Numbered from the stretch's first letter, positions 36,427 to 44,806 are shown. The stretch is DNA of 64,000 nucleotides from Sphingobacterium pedocola (GCF_015209965.1 NZ_MU158689.1:841629-905628); one strand, 5' to 3'. The notes: generated by a model not told the origin, from the letters alone. Made by a program: numbers and translations.

Positions 36427-36798
36427 CTAACTAATGGGAGGGCGGAATATGGAGGTATTGTACTTAAATCTGTAATCGATCAGATAAGGTGAAAAATGGT
36501 TTTCATCGGTTTCTCCCTTCGGATGGTACGTTGTTGTGAAGATAGTATATTCTTTATGCATGTAATGCGCACTATATTCATATACCACTAAATTCTTCTG
36601 TGTTTCTTCTTTTTCTTTTTTTCTTATTTTTTGCATCAGTATACACTGACCATTACAATGAAGCTGGGGTAAGTCTTTGTTTATACATTTCGCTAAATAG
36701 TCTGGTAAATGCATCTGATATTCCATCGTCATGATACTGCGATAAAATGATTGCAGTGTCAAAATGATTAATAAAATATATGTACAAAAAATTCTCAA
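36427..36798 (-). CDS. Small membrane-anchored Cys/His-rich protein of copper clusters
   Basis: This 123-residue protein has one N-terminal hydrophobic segment (about 3-20) and then a hydrophilic part. The conserved core is Cys38 followed by LHCNGQCILMQ (His47, Cys48, Cys52, Met55), a pattern recurring in short Bacteroidota proteins encoded next to copper-type TonB receptors. The likely start is TTG at 36798: an in-frame TAG stands 9 nt upstream and the next ATG would remove the membrane anchor. It is the promoter-proximal gene of the five-gene cassette. Its role is unknown; metal binding or sensing is inferred from the Cys/His pattern. Confidence 0.65.
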   Translation of the reverse strand: MRIFCTYILLIILTLQSFYRSIMTMEYQMHLPDYLAKCINKDLPQLHCNGQCILMQKIRKKEKEETQKNLVVYEYSAHYMHKEYTIFTTTYHPKGETDENHFSPYLIDYRFKYNTSIFRPPIS

Positions 36799-36831
36799 AA
36801 CTATCTAGTTTCTGATGGTAACAATCTTCGG

Positions 36832-36839
36832 CAAAGATA
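36832..36839 (-). promoter_or_regulatory. -7 box of the copper cassette
   Basis: On the minus strand TATCTTTG matches TAnnTTTG and lies 33 nt upstream of the TTG start of the small Cys/His-rich protein. The -33 region is a T run rather than a clean TTTG. Confidence 0.5.
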
Positions 36840-37034
36840 CAGAAAGAATCTTCTGTAAAAATAGCGAAATATCACTTTTTTTAGAAACGTCACCTAACAG
36901 TGTATGGTGATAAGATTAGGCGGGCGGACAAATTAACTAAATTTAACAATCAAGATATTAAACCGTTTCATTTGAAATATATCTATGTATAAAACAAGGT
37001 CGTAAAAGCATTATTTACAATTTAATTAAATACG

Positions 37035-37532
37035 ATGAAAAAGATATTAACATTAGCAGTATTGTTTACGGGATTAAGCGTTGCGTCCTTTGCGCAGGAA
37101 AAGTCAGATAATAAGCGTGCAGATCGTAGAGAAGGTAAGCCATCTCGCAAAGGGGTTACGGTAAAATCGGCAGAAGATATCGCGAAAATCCGTACAGAGC
37201 GATTAGATAAGGAATTAAAATTTACCGATAAACAGCGTCAAGAGGTATATGTGTATAACCTCGATCAAGCAAAAAAACTCAGACAACGTGCGGAAGGGCG
37301 GAGAAAAGAACGTATGGCGATGCGAAGAGAAATGAAAGCTGATCGCGAAAGATTTAAAAATCTATTGACTGAAGATCAACAAAAAATAATGAAAGATCGT
37401 ATTGTGGAGCGAGACGGGGAGCGTATCCATAAACGCGGTCAACATTTTAAAGGTCGCAAAGATGGCGACAGACCAATTCGTAAAAAGATTGAAAAAATTG
37501 AAGATACTAAGGAAGAAAGTTCAAATAGTTAG
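37035..37532 (+). CDS. Secreted highly charged protein (DUF4890-like)
   Basis: This 165-residue protein has a signal peptide (1-20, SFAQ) and a very basic, helical mature region rich in Arg, Lys and Glu. The pattern KELKFTDKQRQEVYVYNLDQAKKLRQR and LLTEDQQKIMKDR resembles Spy/CpxP-like LTxxQ helices and the DUF4890 proteins of Bacteroidota. A periplasmic chaperone-like or stress role is possible but unproven. It is a single gene with its own terminator. Long runs of charged residues are seen across the whole mature chain. Confidence 0.75.
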   Translation: MKKILTLAVLFTGLSVASFAQEKSDNKRADRREGKPSRKGVTVKSAEDIAKIRTERLDKELKFTDKQRQEVYVYNLDQAKKLRQRAEGRRKERMAMRREMKADRERFKNLLTEDQQKIMKDRIVERDGERIHKRGQHFKGRKDGDRPIRKKIEKIEDTKEESSNS

Positions 37533-37552
37533 TGGTTATATGTTTTAGACGG

Positions 37553-37580
37553 AAGCCCTGAAGTGATTCAGGGCTTTTCT
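37553..37580 (+). terminator. Terminator after the DUF4890-like gene
   Basis: A perfect 10-bp inverted repeat (AAGCCCTGAA / TTCAGGGCTT) with a 4-nt loop is followed by TTCTATTTT. Confidence 0.85.
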
Positions 37581-37583
37581 ATT

Positions 37584-38165
37584 TTAAATTTTTTCGTTTA
37601 TTATCTCAAGAATGAGTGGATATGTGTTTTCTTTCACTTGAGCTAGCGCTTTTTTTGACAACCATTCTGCTCGATCGATGTCTTCTTCAAGCTGAGGAAT
37701 TAATTTTGGTATTTTATTGACACCCATTTCATACCAATTGGTCTGTTTTAAAACTAGTTTGCCACGCATCAGATAAGTATGATATGTTGTGATCGCTTTT
37801 TTTCCAAGATAATGGATCTTAATCCCGCATTCTTCTTCCACTTCACGAACAGCGGCTTCATACATTTTTTCATTGTCTTCTACCTTCCCTTTAGGTAAAT
37901 CCCATTTTCCGAGACGATGAATGAACAAGTAATGTCCTTCACCATTTTTTACAATACCACCCGCTGCCTTAATGATTCTTAGCTTACCAGAAATCGTTTT
38001 AAAAACTTTTTCCACTTCTGGGTGTATGTATAAATAAGTGGCAGTATCGTTCTTTGTACTGTTGTTGAAAAGTTTTTCCAAGTCAATCTCTTGTAATCCA
38101 ATAGTTTGGACGTCGTTCTTGATTTTAGGTAAAAAATCTGCTAAAATAAGCAGGCTTTGGTTCAT
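37584..38165 (-). CDS. NUDIX hydrolase
   Basis: This is a NUDIX-fold pyrophosphohydrolase of unknown substrate. The Nudix box is GKVEDNEKMYEAAVREVEEECGI (G-x5-E-x7-REVEEECG), preceded by AAGGIVKNGEGHYLFIHRLGKWDLPKG. The first 65 residues form an N-terminal domain seen in Bacteroidota members of the family. The start at 38165 is preferred over the ATG at 38189. The latter would overlap the divergent pyrE start codon and would add only eight residues. The arrangement NUDIX-pyrE-SRPBCC is conserved in the phylum. Confidence 0.9.
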   Translation of the reverse strand: MNQSLLILADFLPKIKNDVQTIGLQEIDLEKLFNNSTKNDTATYLYIHPEVEKVFKTISGKLRIIKAAGGIVKNGEGHYLFIHRLGKWDLPKGKVEDNEKMYEAAVREVEEECGIKIHYLGKKAITTYHTYLMRGKLVLKQTNWYEMGVNKIPKLIPQLEEDIDRAEWLSKKALAQVKENTYPLILEIINEKI

Positions 38166-38183
38166 ATAAATTTTATAAATTTG
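38156..38183 (+). promoter_or_regulatory. Promoter of pyrE, predicting a near-leaderless mRNA
   Basis: TTTG at 38156-38159 and TAAATTTG at 38176-38183 match the -33 and -7 boxes, with a rather short 16-nt spacer. The -7 box ends 4 nt before the pyrE ATG, so transcription would start at or next to the start codon. Confidence 0.5.
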
Positions 38184-38187
38184 CGCC

Positions 38188-38835
38188 ATGAATGATTTTA
38201 ATGAGGTTGAACAAAAAGTTGCTGAATCCTTATTGCAAATTAAAGCAATAAAATTGCAACCTAAAAGTCCTTTTACGTGGGCTTCGGGTTGGAGGTCTCC
38301 AATTTACTGTGATAACCGCGTCACACTATCACATCCTGCTATCCGTACATACATCCGCCAAAAGTTATCTCAACGTATTCAGGAAGAATTTGGAAGCGTA
38401 GAAATGATTTCTGGAGTTGCTACTGCGGGTATACCCCAAGGCGTGTTAGTTGCTCAAGATTTAGGCCTTCCTTTTACGTATGTGCGCAGCAGTGCGAAAG
38501 ATCATGGACGTCAAAACCTAATCGAAGGAGAGGTGGTAAGTGGACAACGTGTAGTGGTCATAGAGGACTTGGTATCTACAGGTAAAAGCTCTTTAATAGC
38601 TGTTAAGGCATTGCGTGAAGCAGGTTGCAATGTTGTTGGTTTGATTTCTATCTTTACCTATGGGTTTGAAGAAGCTGTGAAAAATTTTACAGAAGCAAAA
38701 TGTCCTTTATTCAGTCTTTGTACGTATGATTCTTTAATCAAAGTGGCTGTGGACAAAAGCTACGTGTTAGAGAGTGAAGTGGATATGTTAGAGCAATGGC
38801 GTAAGGACCCTGCGAATTGGGAACCACACGTATAA
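38188..38835 (+). CDS. pyrE: Orotate phosphoribosyltransferase
   Basis: This enzyme joins orotate and PRPP to make OMP in pyrimidine synthesis. The sequence has FTWASGWRSPIYCDNR at the N terminus, GVATAGIPQGVLVAQDLGLPFTYVRSSAKDHG in the middle, and the PRPP-binding motif VVVIEDLVSTGKSS. At 215 residues the length is standard. It is followed after 12 nt by the SRPBCC gene on the same strand. The start codon is nearly fused to its predicted promoter. Confidence 0.96.
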   Translation: MNDFNEVEQKVAESLLQIKAIKLQPKSPFTWASGWRSPIYCDNRVTLSHPAIRTYIRQKLSQRIQEEFGSVEMISGVATAGIPQGVLVAQDLGLPFTYVRSSAKDHGRQNLIEGEVVSGQRVVVIEDLVSTGKSSLIAVKALREAGCNVVGLISIFTYGFEEAVKNFTEAKCPLFSLCTYDSLIKVAVDKSYVLESEVDMLEQWRKDPANWEPHV

Positions 38836-38847
38836 TAAAAAATAAGC

Positions 38848-39246
38848 ATGACGGTTATCCAAAATCATACTGTAATCAACAAAGCTATTTCTGAAGTGTA
38901 TTCTTTTCTAGCAGATTTGAACAATCATGAGCAATTGATGCCAGATAATATATACAACTGGATTTCGACAGCGGATGAAGCACAATTTACAATTAAAAAT
39001 ATGGCTAAATTGTCGCTTAAAATCAATCAACGTGTCGAAAACAAAGAAATCATTTGCGTGCCTTCGGAGGAAGCTCCTTTTGAAATTAAATTATCTTGGC
39101 AAGTAGAGGAGATATCTCCATCGGAAACCAAAGCAACATTTGTGATTGACGCACAATTGAATATGATGATGAAAATGATGGCTTCTGGACCTTTACAAAA
39201 ATTGGTAGATCACCAAATCAATCGAGTGAAAGAGGTTCTCGGATAA
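38848..39246 (+). CDS. SRPBCC-family protein
   Basis: This is a 132-residue START-like (SRPBCC) fold protein, a family that encloses hydrophobic ligands. It begins with the typical beta strand VIQNHTVINKAISEVYSFLADLNNHEQLMP and ends with the long C-terminal helix PLQKLVDHQINRVKEVL. The ligand and role are unknown. It is cotranscribed with pyrE (12 nt apart), a link that is conserved in Bacteroidota but has no explained meaning. A terminator follows directly. Confidence 0.85.
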   Translation: MTVIQNHTVINKAISEVYSFLADLNNHEQLMPDNIYNWISTADEAQFTIKNMAKLSLKINQRVENKEIICVPSEEAPFEIKLSWQVEEISPSETKATFVIDAQLNMMMKMMASGPLQKLVDHQINRVKEVLG

Positions 39247-39254
39247 GTGTTTAT

Positions 39255-39290
39255 ATACAAAAGCAATCTGCATATAGGTTGCTTTTGTAT
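39255..39290. terminator. Bidirectional terminator between SRPBCC and DinB genes
   Basis: A perfect 12-bp inverted repeat (ATACAAAAGCAA / TTGCTTTTGTAT) with a 12-nt loop lies between two convergent genes. Confidence 0.8.
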
Positions 39291-39295
39291 ATCAA

Positions 39296-39838
39296 TCATT
39301 TTGAATAATACATATTATCTTTTTCTTGCCGAAGTACTATCGCTGTAACTAACAATTGCCGTAGATGGCGTTGCGCATGCTCGGCAGCGTGAAATAACAG
39401 ACTGATGAGTGATGTCGGTATACGTTTTCTTCCAAGATAACGTATATGTGTCAACGTATTAATATCCACCTCCTTCAATTTTTCCAAAGATATTTGTAGT
39501 TGGTGATCTAAATTGCTGCGTAGGACATTAAGAGTGACCGTCTGATCGTAGACGCCTTCTTTTTGAAGATAATATAATTGATCGTTGCTAAGACTCAAGT
39601 CCGAAGCATACGTAAACATCCGGTCCAATACCCCGACAATGTGTTGTAGGTGAAAAGCTATGGATGCTACATTTGCGGGCCTTTGCCAAATTGAGGTATT
39701 CTGTAGACCTTTTGTATATTTTTCGACATCTTCCTGAACCTGCAAAAGAGCGTGAGCTACGGGTTGTAACAAGGTGGGAACTCCTTCGATAGGACCGCGC
39801 ATCCACACTTCGGGTAACTGTTTTTGATTTCCTTCCAT
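39296..39838 (-). CDS. DinB-family protein
   Basis: This is a four-helix bundle protein of the DinB/YfiT metalloenzyme superfamily, some of which are thiol-dependent transferases. The metal-binding histidines expected for the family can be assigned to SIAFHLQHIVGVLDR (about residue 65) and LLFHAAEHAQRHLRQL (near 155-160). At 180 residues it has the normal length. No signal peptide is visible, so it is probably cytoplasmic. Given bshB1 in this genome, a bacillithiol-dependent activity is conceivable, as known for BstA-type relatives, but not shown. Confidence 0.82.
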   Translation of the reverse strand: MEGNQKQLPEVWMRGPIEGVPTLLQPVAHALLQVQEDVEKYTKGLQNTSIWQRPANVASIAFHLQHIVGVLDRMFTYASDLSLSNDQLYYLQKEGVYDQTVTLNVLRSNLDHQLQISLEKLKEVDINTLTHIRYLGRKRIPTSLISLLFHAAEHAQRHLRQLLVTAIVLRQEKDNMYYSK

Positions 39839-40047
39839 AAGTAAATTTATCTTATTTATACTAAAAAGAGTTAAAAACAGGTGTTAACTTTATTTTCGGT
39901 TTTAATTCTCTACTCCTCGAGGTCTTGTTGTAACAAAAAAGGTGTTATGAAAAGCAGATTATGATGTATGAAATTACTTTCGCTTGATGAATGGGTAAAA
40001 TATGAATTGTATTTTTGTTTATTCGCATTTAGCTATATCTTTAGGGC

Positions 40048-41001
40048 ATGGAATTGAAATTAAAAAGACCATTGGCGTTCTTCGACTTAGAGACTACTGG
40101 GGTCAATGTTTCGGCAGATAGAATTGTTGAAATAGCTATATTAAAGGTGATGCCCGATGGCAGTGAGCAGGTGTTGACTAGACGGGTGAACCCCGAGATG
40201 CCTATCCCATTAGCTTCCTCGATGTTTCATGGTATCTATGATGAGGATGTAAAAGACCTCTCTACATTTAAAGAACTGGCAGCAGAAGTCGCGGAGTTTA
40301 TTGGTGATTCGGATTTAGCAGGGTATAACTCTAATAAATTTGATGTACCGATGCTGATGGAAGAATTTTTACGTGCACAGGCTGAGTTTACGTTGGAAGG
40401 TCGGTCGTTTGTCGATGTACAAAATATATTCCATCAAATGGAACAACGGACATTAAAAGCGGCATACAAATTCTACTGTGGTAAGAGTTTGGAAAATGCG
40501 CATCAAGCAGAAGCAGATGTAAGAGCTACTTATGAAGTGTTGAAAGCGCAATTGGTGAAATACGAAGGGATTGAATTTGAAGATAAGCATGGTAAAGTGA
40601 GTGTGCCTGTCGTCAATGATGTAGATGCTTTGCATACTTTTACCAATCTGTCTAAGCCTGTTGATTTTGCTGGAAGATTGGTATATAACGACGACGACCA
40701 AGTAATCATTAATTTTGGAAAGCATAAAGGTAGGGTAGTGACGGATGTGTTTGATGTAGAGCCAAGTTATTATGCTTGGATGCAAAACGGTGATTTTCCA
40801 TTGTACACAAAAAAAGTTCTTGAAAACATTTGGAACGCACATCGGCAGGTAAAACGTGAAGCAAGAGTAGCGCAAACGGAAGTTGAGAAGGACAGTAAGA
40901 AAGAAGCTAAAAAGAATTTTCAGAATGCACCAGTCAAGGAAAAACCTAAGCCAATTACATTGGACATGTTAGATGGTTTAAAAAACAAATTTGGTAAATA
41001 A
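40048..41001 (+). CDS. DEDDh-type 3'-5' exonuclease (DnaQ-like) with C-terminal DUF3820-like domain
   Basis: The N-terminal 175 residues are a DnaQ-like exonuclease domain: Exo I FFDLETTGV, Exo II GYNSNKFDVPML, and Exo III HQAEADVRATYEVL with the His-x4-Asp of DEDDh enzymes. A second region at about 225-270 (INFGKHKGRVVTDVFDVEPSYYAWMQNGDFP) matches the short DUF3820-type domain found in several exonuclease-like proteins. The C-terminal 40 residues are Lys-rich and probably flexible. It is likely a repair or proofreading exonuclease; the polymerase partner, if any, is unknown. trxB follows on the same strand after 28 nt. Confidence 0.88.
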   Translation: MELKLKRPLAFFDLETTGVNVSADRIVEIAILKVMPDGSEQVLTRRVNPEMPIPLASSMFHGIYDEDVKDLSTFKELAAEVAEFIGDSDLAGYNSNKFDVPMLMEEFLRAQAEFTLEGRSFVDVQNIFHQMEQRTLKAAYKFYCGKSLENAHQAEADVRATYEVLKAQLVKYEGIEFEDKHGKVSVPVVNDVDALHTFTNLSKPVDFAGRLVYNDDDQVIINFGKHKGRVVTDVFDVEPSYYAWMQNGDFPLYTKKVLENIWNAHRQVKREARVAQTEVEKDSKKEAKKNFQNAPVKEKPKPITLDMLDGLKNKFGK

Positions 41002-41029
41002 TAGAATAAAGTATATTGTTGATTATAAA

Positions 41030-41992
41030 ATGAATACACAAGAAGAAATAGAGCACATACAGTGTTTAATTATTGGTTCAGGTCCTGCCGGTTACACTGC
41101 TGCAATTTATGCTGCCCGAGCTGATATGAAACCTGTAATTTATACCGGATTGGTACCAGGGGGGCAATTAACGCAAACAACGGAAGTAGATAATTTTCCG
41201 GGCTATCCGAATGGCATTACCGGACCAATCATGATGGAGGATTTACGTGCCCAAGCGGAGCGATTCGGTACGAGTGTACGTTTTGGATATGCTACGAAAG
41301 TAGACTTTTCGATAATTGGTGGTGTGCATAAAATAGAGATTGATAATATTAAAACGGTAACTGCCGACACGGTAATTATTGCAACGGGAGCAACCGCGAA
41401 ATGGTTGGGATTAGACTCGGAAGAAAAATACAATGGTTTTGGCGTCTCAGCTTGTGCCGTTTGCGATGGTTTTTTCTTTAAAGGTCAGGATGTTGCCATA
41501 GTTGGCGCGGGGGATACTGCTGCAGAGGAAGCTACTTACCTAGCTAAATTGTGTAATAAGGTACATATGTTGGTGCGCCGTGACGAATTCCGTGCATCTA
41601 AAGCTATGGTACATCGCGTATTGAATACACCGAATATCGAAATCCATTATAACACCGAAACACAGGAAGTACTCGGTGATGGACAGGTGGTAACTGGATT
41701 ACGTGTTAGGAATAATCAGAATCAGGAAGTAAAAGATCTGGATATTACCGGATTCTTTGTGGCGATTGGACATACGCCAAATACAGCCCTATTTAAAGGT
41801 ATTCTAGATATGGACGAAACGGGGTATTTGATTACTAAACCGAACGCTACTGCGACAAATATATTGGGTGTGTTTGCCTGTGGGGATGTACAGGATAATA
41901 TATATCGCCAAGCAATTACCGCTGCTGGAACAGGGTGTATGGCCGCATTGGAAGCCGAACGTTACTTGGCTGCAAAAGAAGGCGGCGAATAA
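41030..41992 (+). CDS. trxB: Thioredoxin-disulfide reductase
   Basis: This FAD enzyme reduces thioredoxin with NADPH. It contains the FAD-binding GSGPAGYTAAIYAARA, the redox-active CAVC disulfide (SACAVCDGFF), the NADPH-binding GAGDTAAEEATYLAKL, and the C-terminal FACGDVQDNIYRQAITAAGTGCMAALEAERYL. The start at 41030 (MNTQEEIEHIQCLIIG) is preferred over a TTG at 40991, which lies inside the preceding gene. The length of about 320 residues is standard. It is closed by a strong terminator. Confidence 0.96.
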   Translation: MNTQEEIEHIQCLIIGSGPAGYTAAIYAARADMKPVIYTGLVPGGQLTQTTEVDNFPGYPNGITGPIMMEDLRAQAERFGTSVRFGYATKVDFSIIGGVHKIEIDNIKTVTADTVIIATGATAKWLGLDSEEKYNGFGVSACAVCDGFFFKGQDVAIVGAGDTAAEEATYLAKLCNKVHMLVRRDEFRASKAMVHRVLNTPNIEIHYNTETQEVLGDGQVVTGLRVRNNQNQEVKDLDITGFFVAIGHTPNTALFKGILDMDETGYLITKPNATATNILGVFACGDVQDNIYRQAITAAGTGCMAALEAERYLAAKEGGE

Positions 41993-42011
41993 ATTATTTT
42001 ATTTTTATACT

Positions 42012-42048
42012 AAAAAGGGTTAGTTTTTTATAAACTAACCCTTTTTGT
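42012..42048 (+). terminator. Terminator of trxB
   Basis: A perfect 15-bp inverted repeat (42012-42026 with 42032-42046, loop TTTAT) is flanked by A and T runs. Confidence 0.9.
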
Positions 42049-42099
42049 ATGTTTACAATTTGTTAATACTAGATTAACTAACGTTTAGTATATAAAGTA

Positions 42100-42107
42100 T
42101 AAGTTTG
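42100..42107 (+). promoter_or_regulatory. -7 box in front of phosphoesterase gene
   Basis: TAAGTTTG matches TAnnTTTG and lies 19 nt before the start codon. A clean -33 box is not seen at the expected distance. Confidence 0.4.
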
Positions 42108-42126
42108 CAGGATTAGCAAATAATAT

Positions 42127-43689
42127 ATGAATTTTAGAGTACTATTAACCAGTTGCGCGATACTATTCGGATCAGCACAGGCACAACAACTCGCCAAAGG
42201 CGTTATTTTTGAAGACAATAATAGCAACGGCAAACGGGAACGAAATGAAAAAGGTATTGCACAAGTTGCTGTGAGTAACGGACGGGAGGTCGTGTTAACC
42301 AATGCCAAGGGTGAGTACAGTTTACCTGTAGATGAAGATAATATCATTTTCGTGATCAAGCCCCGGGATTTTAAATTTACCGTAGACCAGGATAACCACC
42401 CTCAATTTTACTACATTCATAAAGCTAAAGGATCACCTCAGCTTAAGTATGCTGGGACGCCAGCAACAGGTAACATTCCTAAGTCATTGGATTTCCCGCT
42501 TCTTCCTAATAAAGAAAACGATGAATTTAAAGCATTCGTTTTCGGCGATCCACAGGCGTACAACCTTGATGAGATAGCCTATTTTAAAAAGGGAATAATT
42601 GACGATATCCAACAAAAGGAGGGAATTTCGTTCGGGATCAGTCTGGGAGATTTGGTCGGCGATGATCTAAGTCTGCATTCGGCTTATAAGCAGACTGTTG
42701 GACAACTAGGGCTTACATGGTACAATGTTATGGGCAATCACGACATGAATTATGACGTGAAATCGGATTCCCTATCGGATGAGACATATGAAAAGAACTT
42801 TGGACCGAATAACTTTTCATTTAATTATGGCAATGCCCATTTCATAATTTTAGATAATATCATCTATCCTAATCCCCGCACAGGGACCGGATATTTAGGT
42901 GGATTGCGGAAAGATCAATTGGATTTCGTCGCAAATGATTTAAAATTCGTGCCGAAAGATAAACTGATTGTGCTTGCTTTTCACATTCCACTTCAACACG
43001 AAAACTCCAATGTGTTTAGGAACGAAGATAGACAACGTTTGTTTGATTTACTAGCAGAATATCCAAATACCCTTTCTCTCTCAGCCCACACACATTTTCA
43101 AAAACAGAATTATTATAGTCGTGCAGACGGTTGGAAGCAGGAAAAACCACACCACGAATATAATGTCGGGACGACTTCCGGTGACTGGTATTCCGGTAAA
43201 ATGAATGCACAGGATGTGCCTACATCAACGATGCGAGACGGTACGCCAAAAGGATATGTGATCTTATCGATCGATAACAATCAATACAAATTTGATTATA
43301 AAGTGGCGGGATACGATCCGGCATACCAGATGAGTCTAATCGGACCTGAGGAGATCCAAGAAAAATATGCAAGACGTTACACCTTATATGCGAATTTTTT
43401 TATTGGCAAATCGGATGATAAGCTGCAATATCGTGTAGACAACGGTGCTTGGAAGAACATGGAAATAAGTAACACTGCCGATCCCCATTTCGCATATAGT
43501 GTGTTGTCGTATGACAATGCCATGAAATTGCAAGAGGGGAGAAGGCCTTCAGATCCTGTTCCGTCATCGCACCTTTGGAAGGTGAAATACCCCAAATTAG
43601 CAATAGGCGCTCATAAAATCGAAGTGAAGGCTATTGATATGTTTGGTCGTGAGCATATACAGGTTAAAAACATCACCGTAGTGAAATAG
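42127..43689 (+). CDS. Secreted calcineurin-like metallophosphoesterase
   Basis: This 520-residue protein has a signal peptide (1-20, SAQAQ), an N-terminal beta-sandwich domain (about 22-125, with FEDNNSNGKRERNEKGIAQVAV resembling an SdrD B-like repeat), the central metallophosphoesterase domain and a C-terminal beta domain. Metal-binding motifs are visible: GDPQ (D near 141), GDLVGDD, GNHDMNYD, AFHIPLQ and SAHTHFQ. The domain order matches the calcineurin-like phosphoesterase family with dedicated N- and C-terminal domains found in Bacteroidota. It is probably periplasmic or extracellular; phosphate scavenging is possible, substrate not known. Confidence 0.9.
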   Translation: MNFRVLLTSCAILFGSAQAQQLAKGVIFEDNNSNGKRERNEKGIAQVAVSNGREVVLTNAKGEYSLPVDEDNIIFVIKPRDFKFTVDQDNHPQFYYIHKAKGSPQLKYAGTPATGNIPKSLDFPLLPNKENDEFKAFVFGDPQAYNLDEIAYFKKGIIDDIQQKEGISFGISLGDLVGDDLSLHSAYKQTVGQLGLTWYNVMGNHDMNYDVKSDSLSDETYEKNFGPNNFSFNYGNAHFIILDNIIYPNPRTGTGYLGGLRKDQLDFVANDLKFVPKDKLIVLAFHIPLQHENSNVFRNEDRQRLFDLLAEYPNTLSLSAHTHFQKQNYYSRADGWKQEKPHHEYNVGTTSGDWYSGKMNAQDVPTSTMRDGTPKGYVILSIDNNQYKFDYKVAGYDPAYQMSLIGPEEIQEKYARRYTLYANFFIGKSDDKLQYRVDNGAWKNMEISNTADPHFAYSVLSYDNAMKLQEGRRPSDPVPSSHLWKVKYPKLAIGAHKIEVKAIDMFGREHIQVKNITVVK

Positions 43690-43716
43690 GCGGTTTAACT
43701 ACTAACTTTATGAGGT

Positions 43717-43757
43717 ATGGCTTTGGTCTAGTATAATGACCAAAGCCATATTTTTTT
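43717..43757 (+). terminator. Terminator of phosphoesterase gene
   Basis: A perfect 12-bp inverted repeat (ATGGCTTTGGTC / GACCAAAGCCAT, 9-nt loop) is followed by eight T. Confidence 0.9.
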
Positions 43758-43831
43758 AATTCAACACAATTTAAGATACCATTTAGCAAAGCATTTTATC
43801 TAAGTTTGTATAAACTAAATGAGAATATGTT

Positions 43832-44380
43832 ATGGATGTAATATTAGGTCCGTGGCCATGGTATGTCGGAGGTGCCTTGGTAGCAATTATCATGTTAACG
43901 TTGATTATTCTGGGCAAGAGCTTCGGGTTTTCGTCCAATTTCAGAACCCTATGTTCAGCGTTAGGAGCGGGAAACAGCTGCGATTTCTTTAAATTTGATT
44001 GGAAGGCACAGCGGTGGAATTTATTGTTTCTAGTAGGTGCGATAATAGGAGGCTTTGTTTCGGCCAACTATTTGTCTGTTAATCAGATCCCCGAAATTAA
44101 CGAAAATACGGTAACTCAATTACATCAACTGGGTTTTGAAAGCGCAGGACAGACCTATGTACCTTCTGAAATATTTGGTAAATTAAGTGTAAAGAACATA
44201 CTGATCTTGTCTATTGGTGGCCTATTGATTGGTTTTGGCACACGCTATGCGGGCGGGTGTACTTCAGGACATGCCATTTCTGGATTGAGCGATCTGCAGT
44301 TGCCGTCTTTGATTGCAGTTATTGGCTTTTTTATTGGAGGCTTATTTATGGTTCATGTGTTGTTTCCTTTAGTATTTTAA
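43832..44380 (+). CDS. YeeE/YedE-family membrane protein (sulfur transport), N-terminal half
   Basis: This is a 182-residue membrane protein with about four helices from the YeeE/YedE (Sulf_transp, DUF395) family. Relatives take up thiosulfate or other sulfur species. The signature GFGTRYAGGCTSGHAISGLS with its conserved Cys is at about residues 135-155, and NFRTLCSALG supplies a second conserved Cys near 40. It is the first gene of a tight group with the second half-transporter (3 nt gap), TauE and persulfide dioxygenase, so transport of reduced sulfur is likely. Confidence 0.88.
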   Translation: MDVILGPWPWYVGGALVAIIMLTLIILGKSFGFSSNFRTLCSALGAGNSCDFFKFDWKAQRWNLLFLVGAIIGGFVSANYLSVNQIPEINENTVTQLHQLGFESAGQTYVPSEIFGKLSVKNILILSIGGLLIGFGTRYAGGCTSGHAISGLSDLQLPSLIAVIGFFIGGLFMVHVLFPLVF

Positions 44381-44383
44381 AAA

Positions 44384-44797
44384 ATGAAGAATTTAATATA
44401 TATTATTTTAGGGACATTTTTTGGCATTGCGATGTATAAAGCCGAAGCTGCCTCTTGGTTTCGGATATATGAAATGTTTAATTTTCAATCCTTTCATATG
44501 TACGGTTTTATCTCGACGGCACTGCTGATGGGCGCAGTAGGTTTACAAGTGCTTAAACGGTATGAGGCGAAAGATATAGATGGCAAAAAGATCGTGATAC
44601 AGCCAAAAGAGAAATCAATAGCACGTTATTTACTAGGAGGCATCCTATTTGGGCTCGGATGGGCGTTAGTAGGCGCATGTCCCGGGCCGATCTTTGTGCT
44701 CCTTGGAGCGGGGGTATGGCAGATGTTGATCGTCATAGCATTTGCTTTGCTAGGTACTTATTTGTACGGACTGATAAAGAATAAACTTCCTCATTAA
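44384..44797 (+). CDS. YeeE/YedE-family membrane protein (DUF6691-like), second half
   Basis: This is a 137-residue membrane protein complementing the preceding gene. It has four hydrophobic segments and the motif GLGWALVGACPGPIFVLLG with the conserved Cys seen in the second half of YeeE/YedE transporters. In larger family members both halves are in one chain; here they are split in two genes 3 nt apart. A heteromeric transporter is the simplest reading. Confidence 0.85.
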   Translation: MKNLIYIILGTFFGIAMYKAEAASWFRIYEMFNFQSFHMYGFISTALLMGAVGLQVLKRYEAKDIDGKKIVIQPKEKSIARYLLGGILFGLGWALVGACPGPIFVLLGAGVWQMLIVIAFALLGTYLYGLIKNKLPH

Positions 44798-44806
44798 TAA
44801 CCCTAG

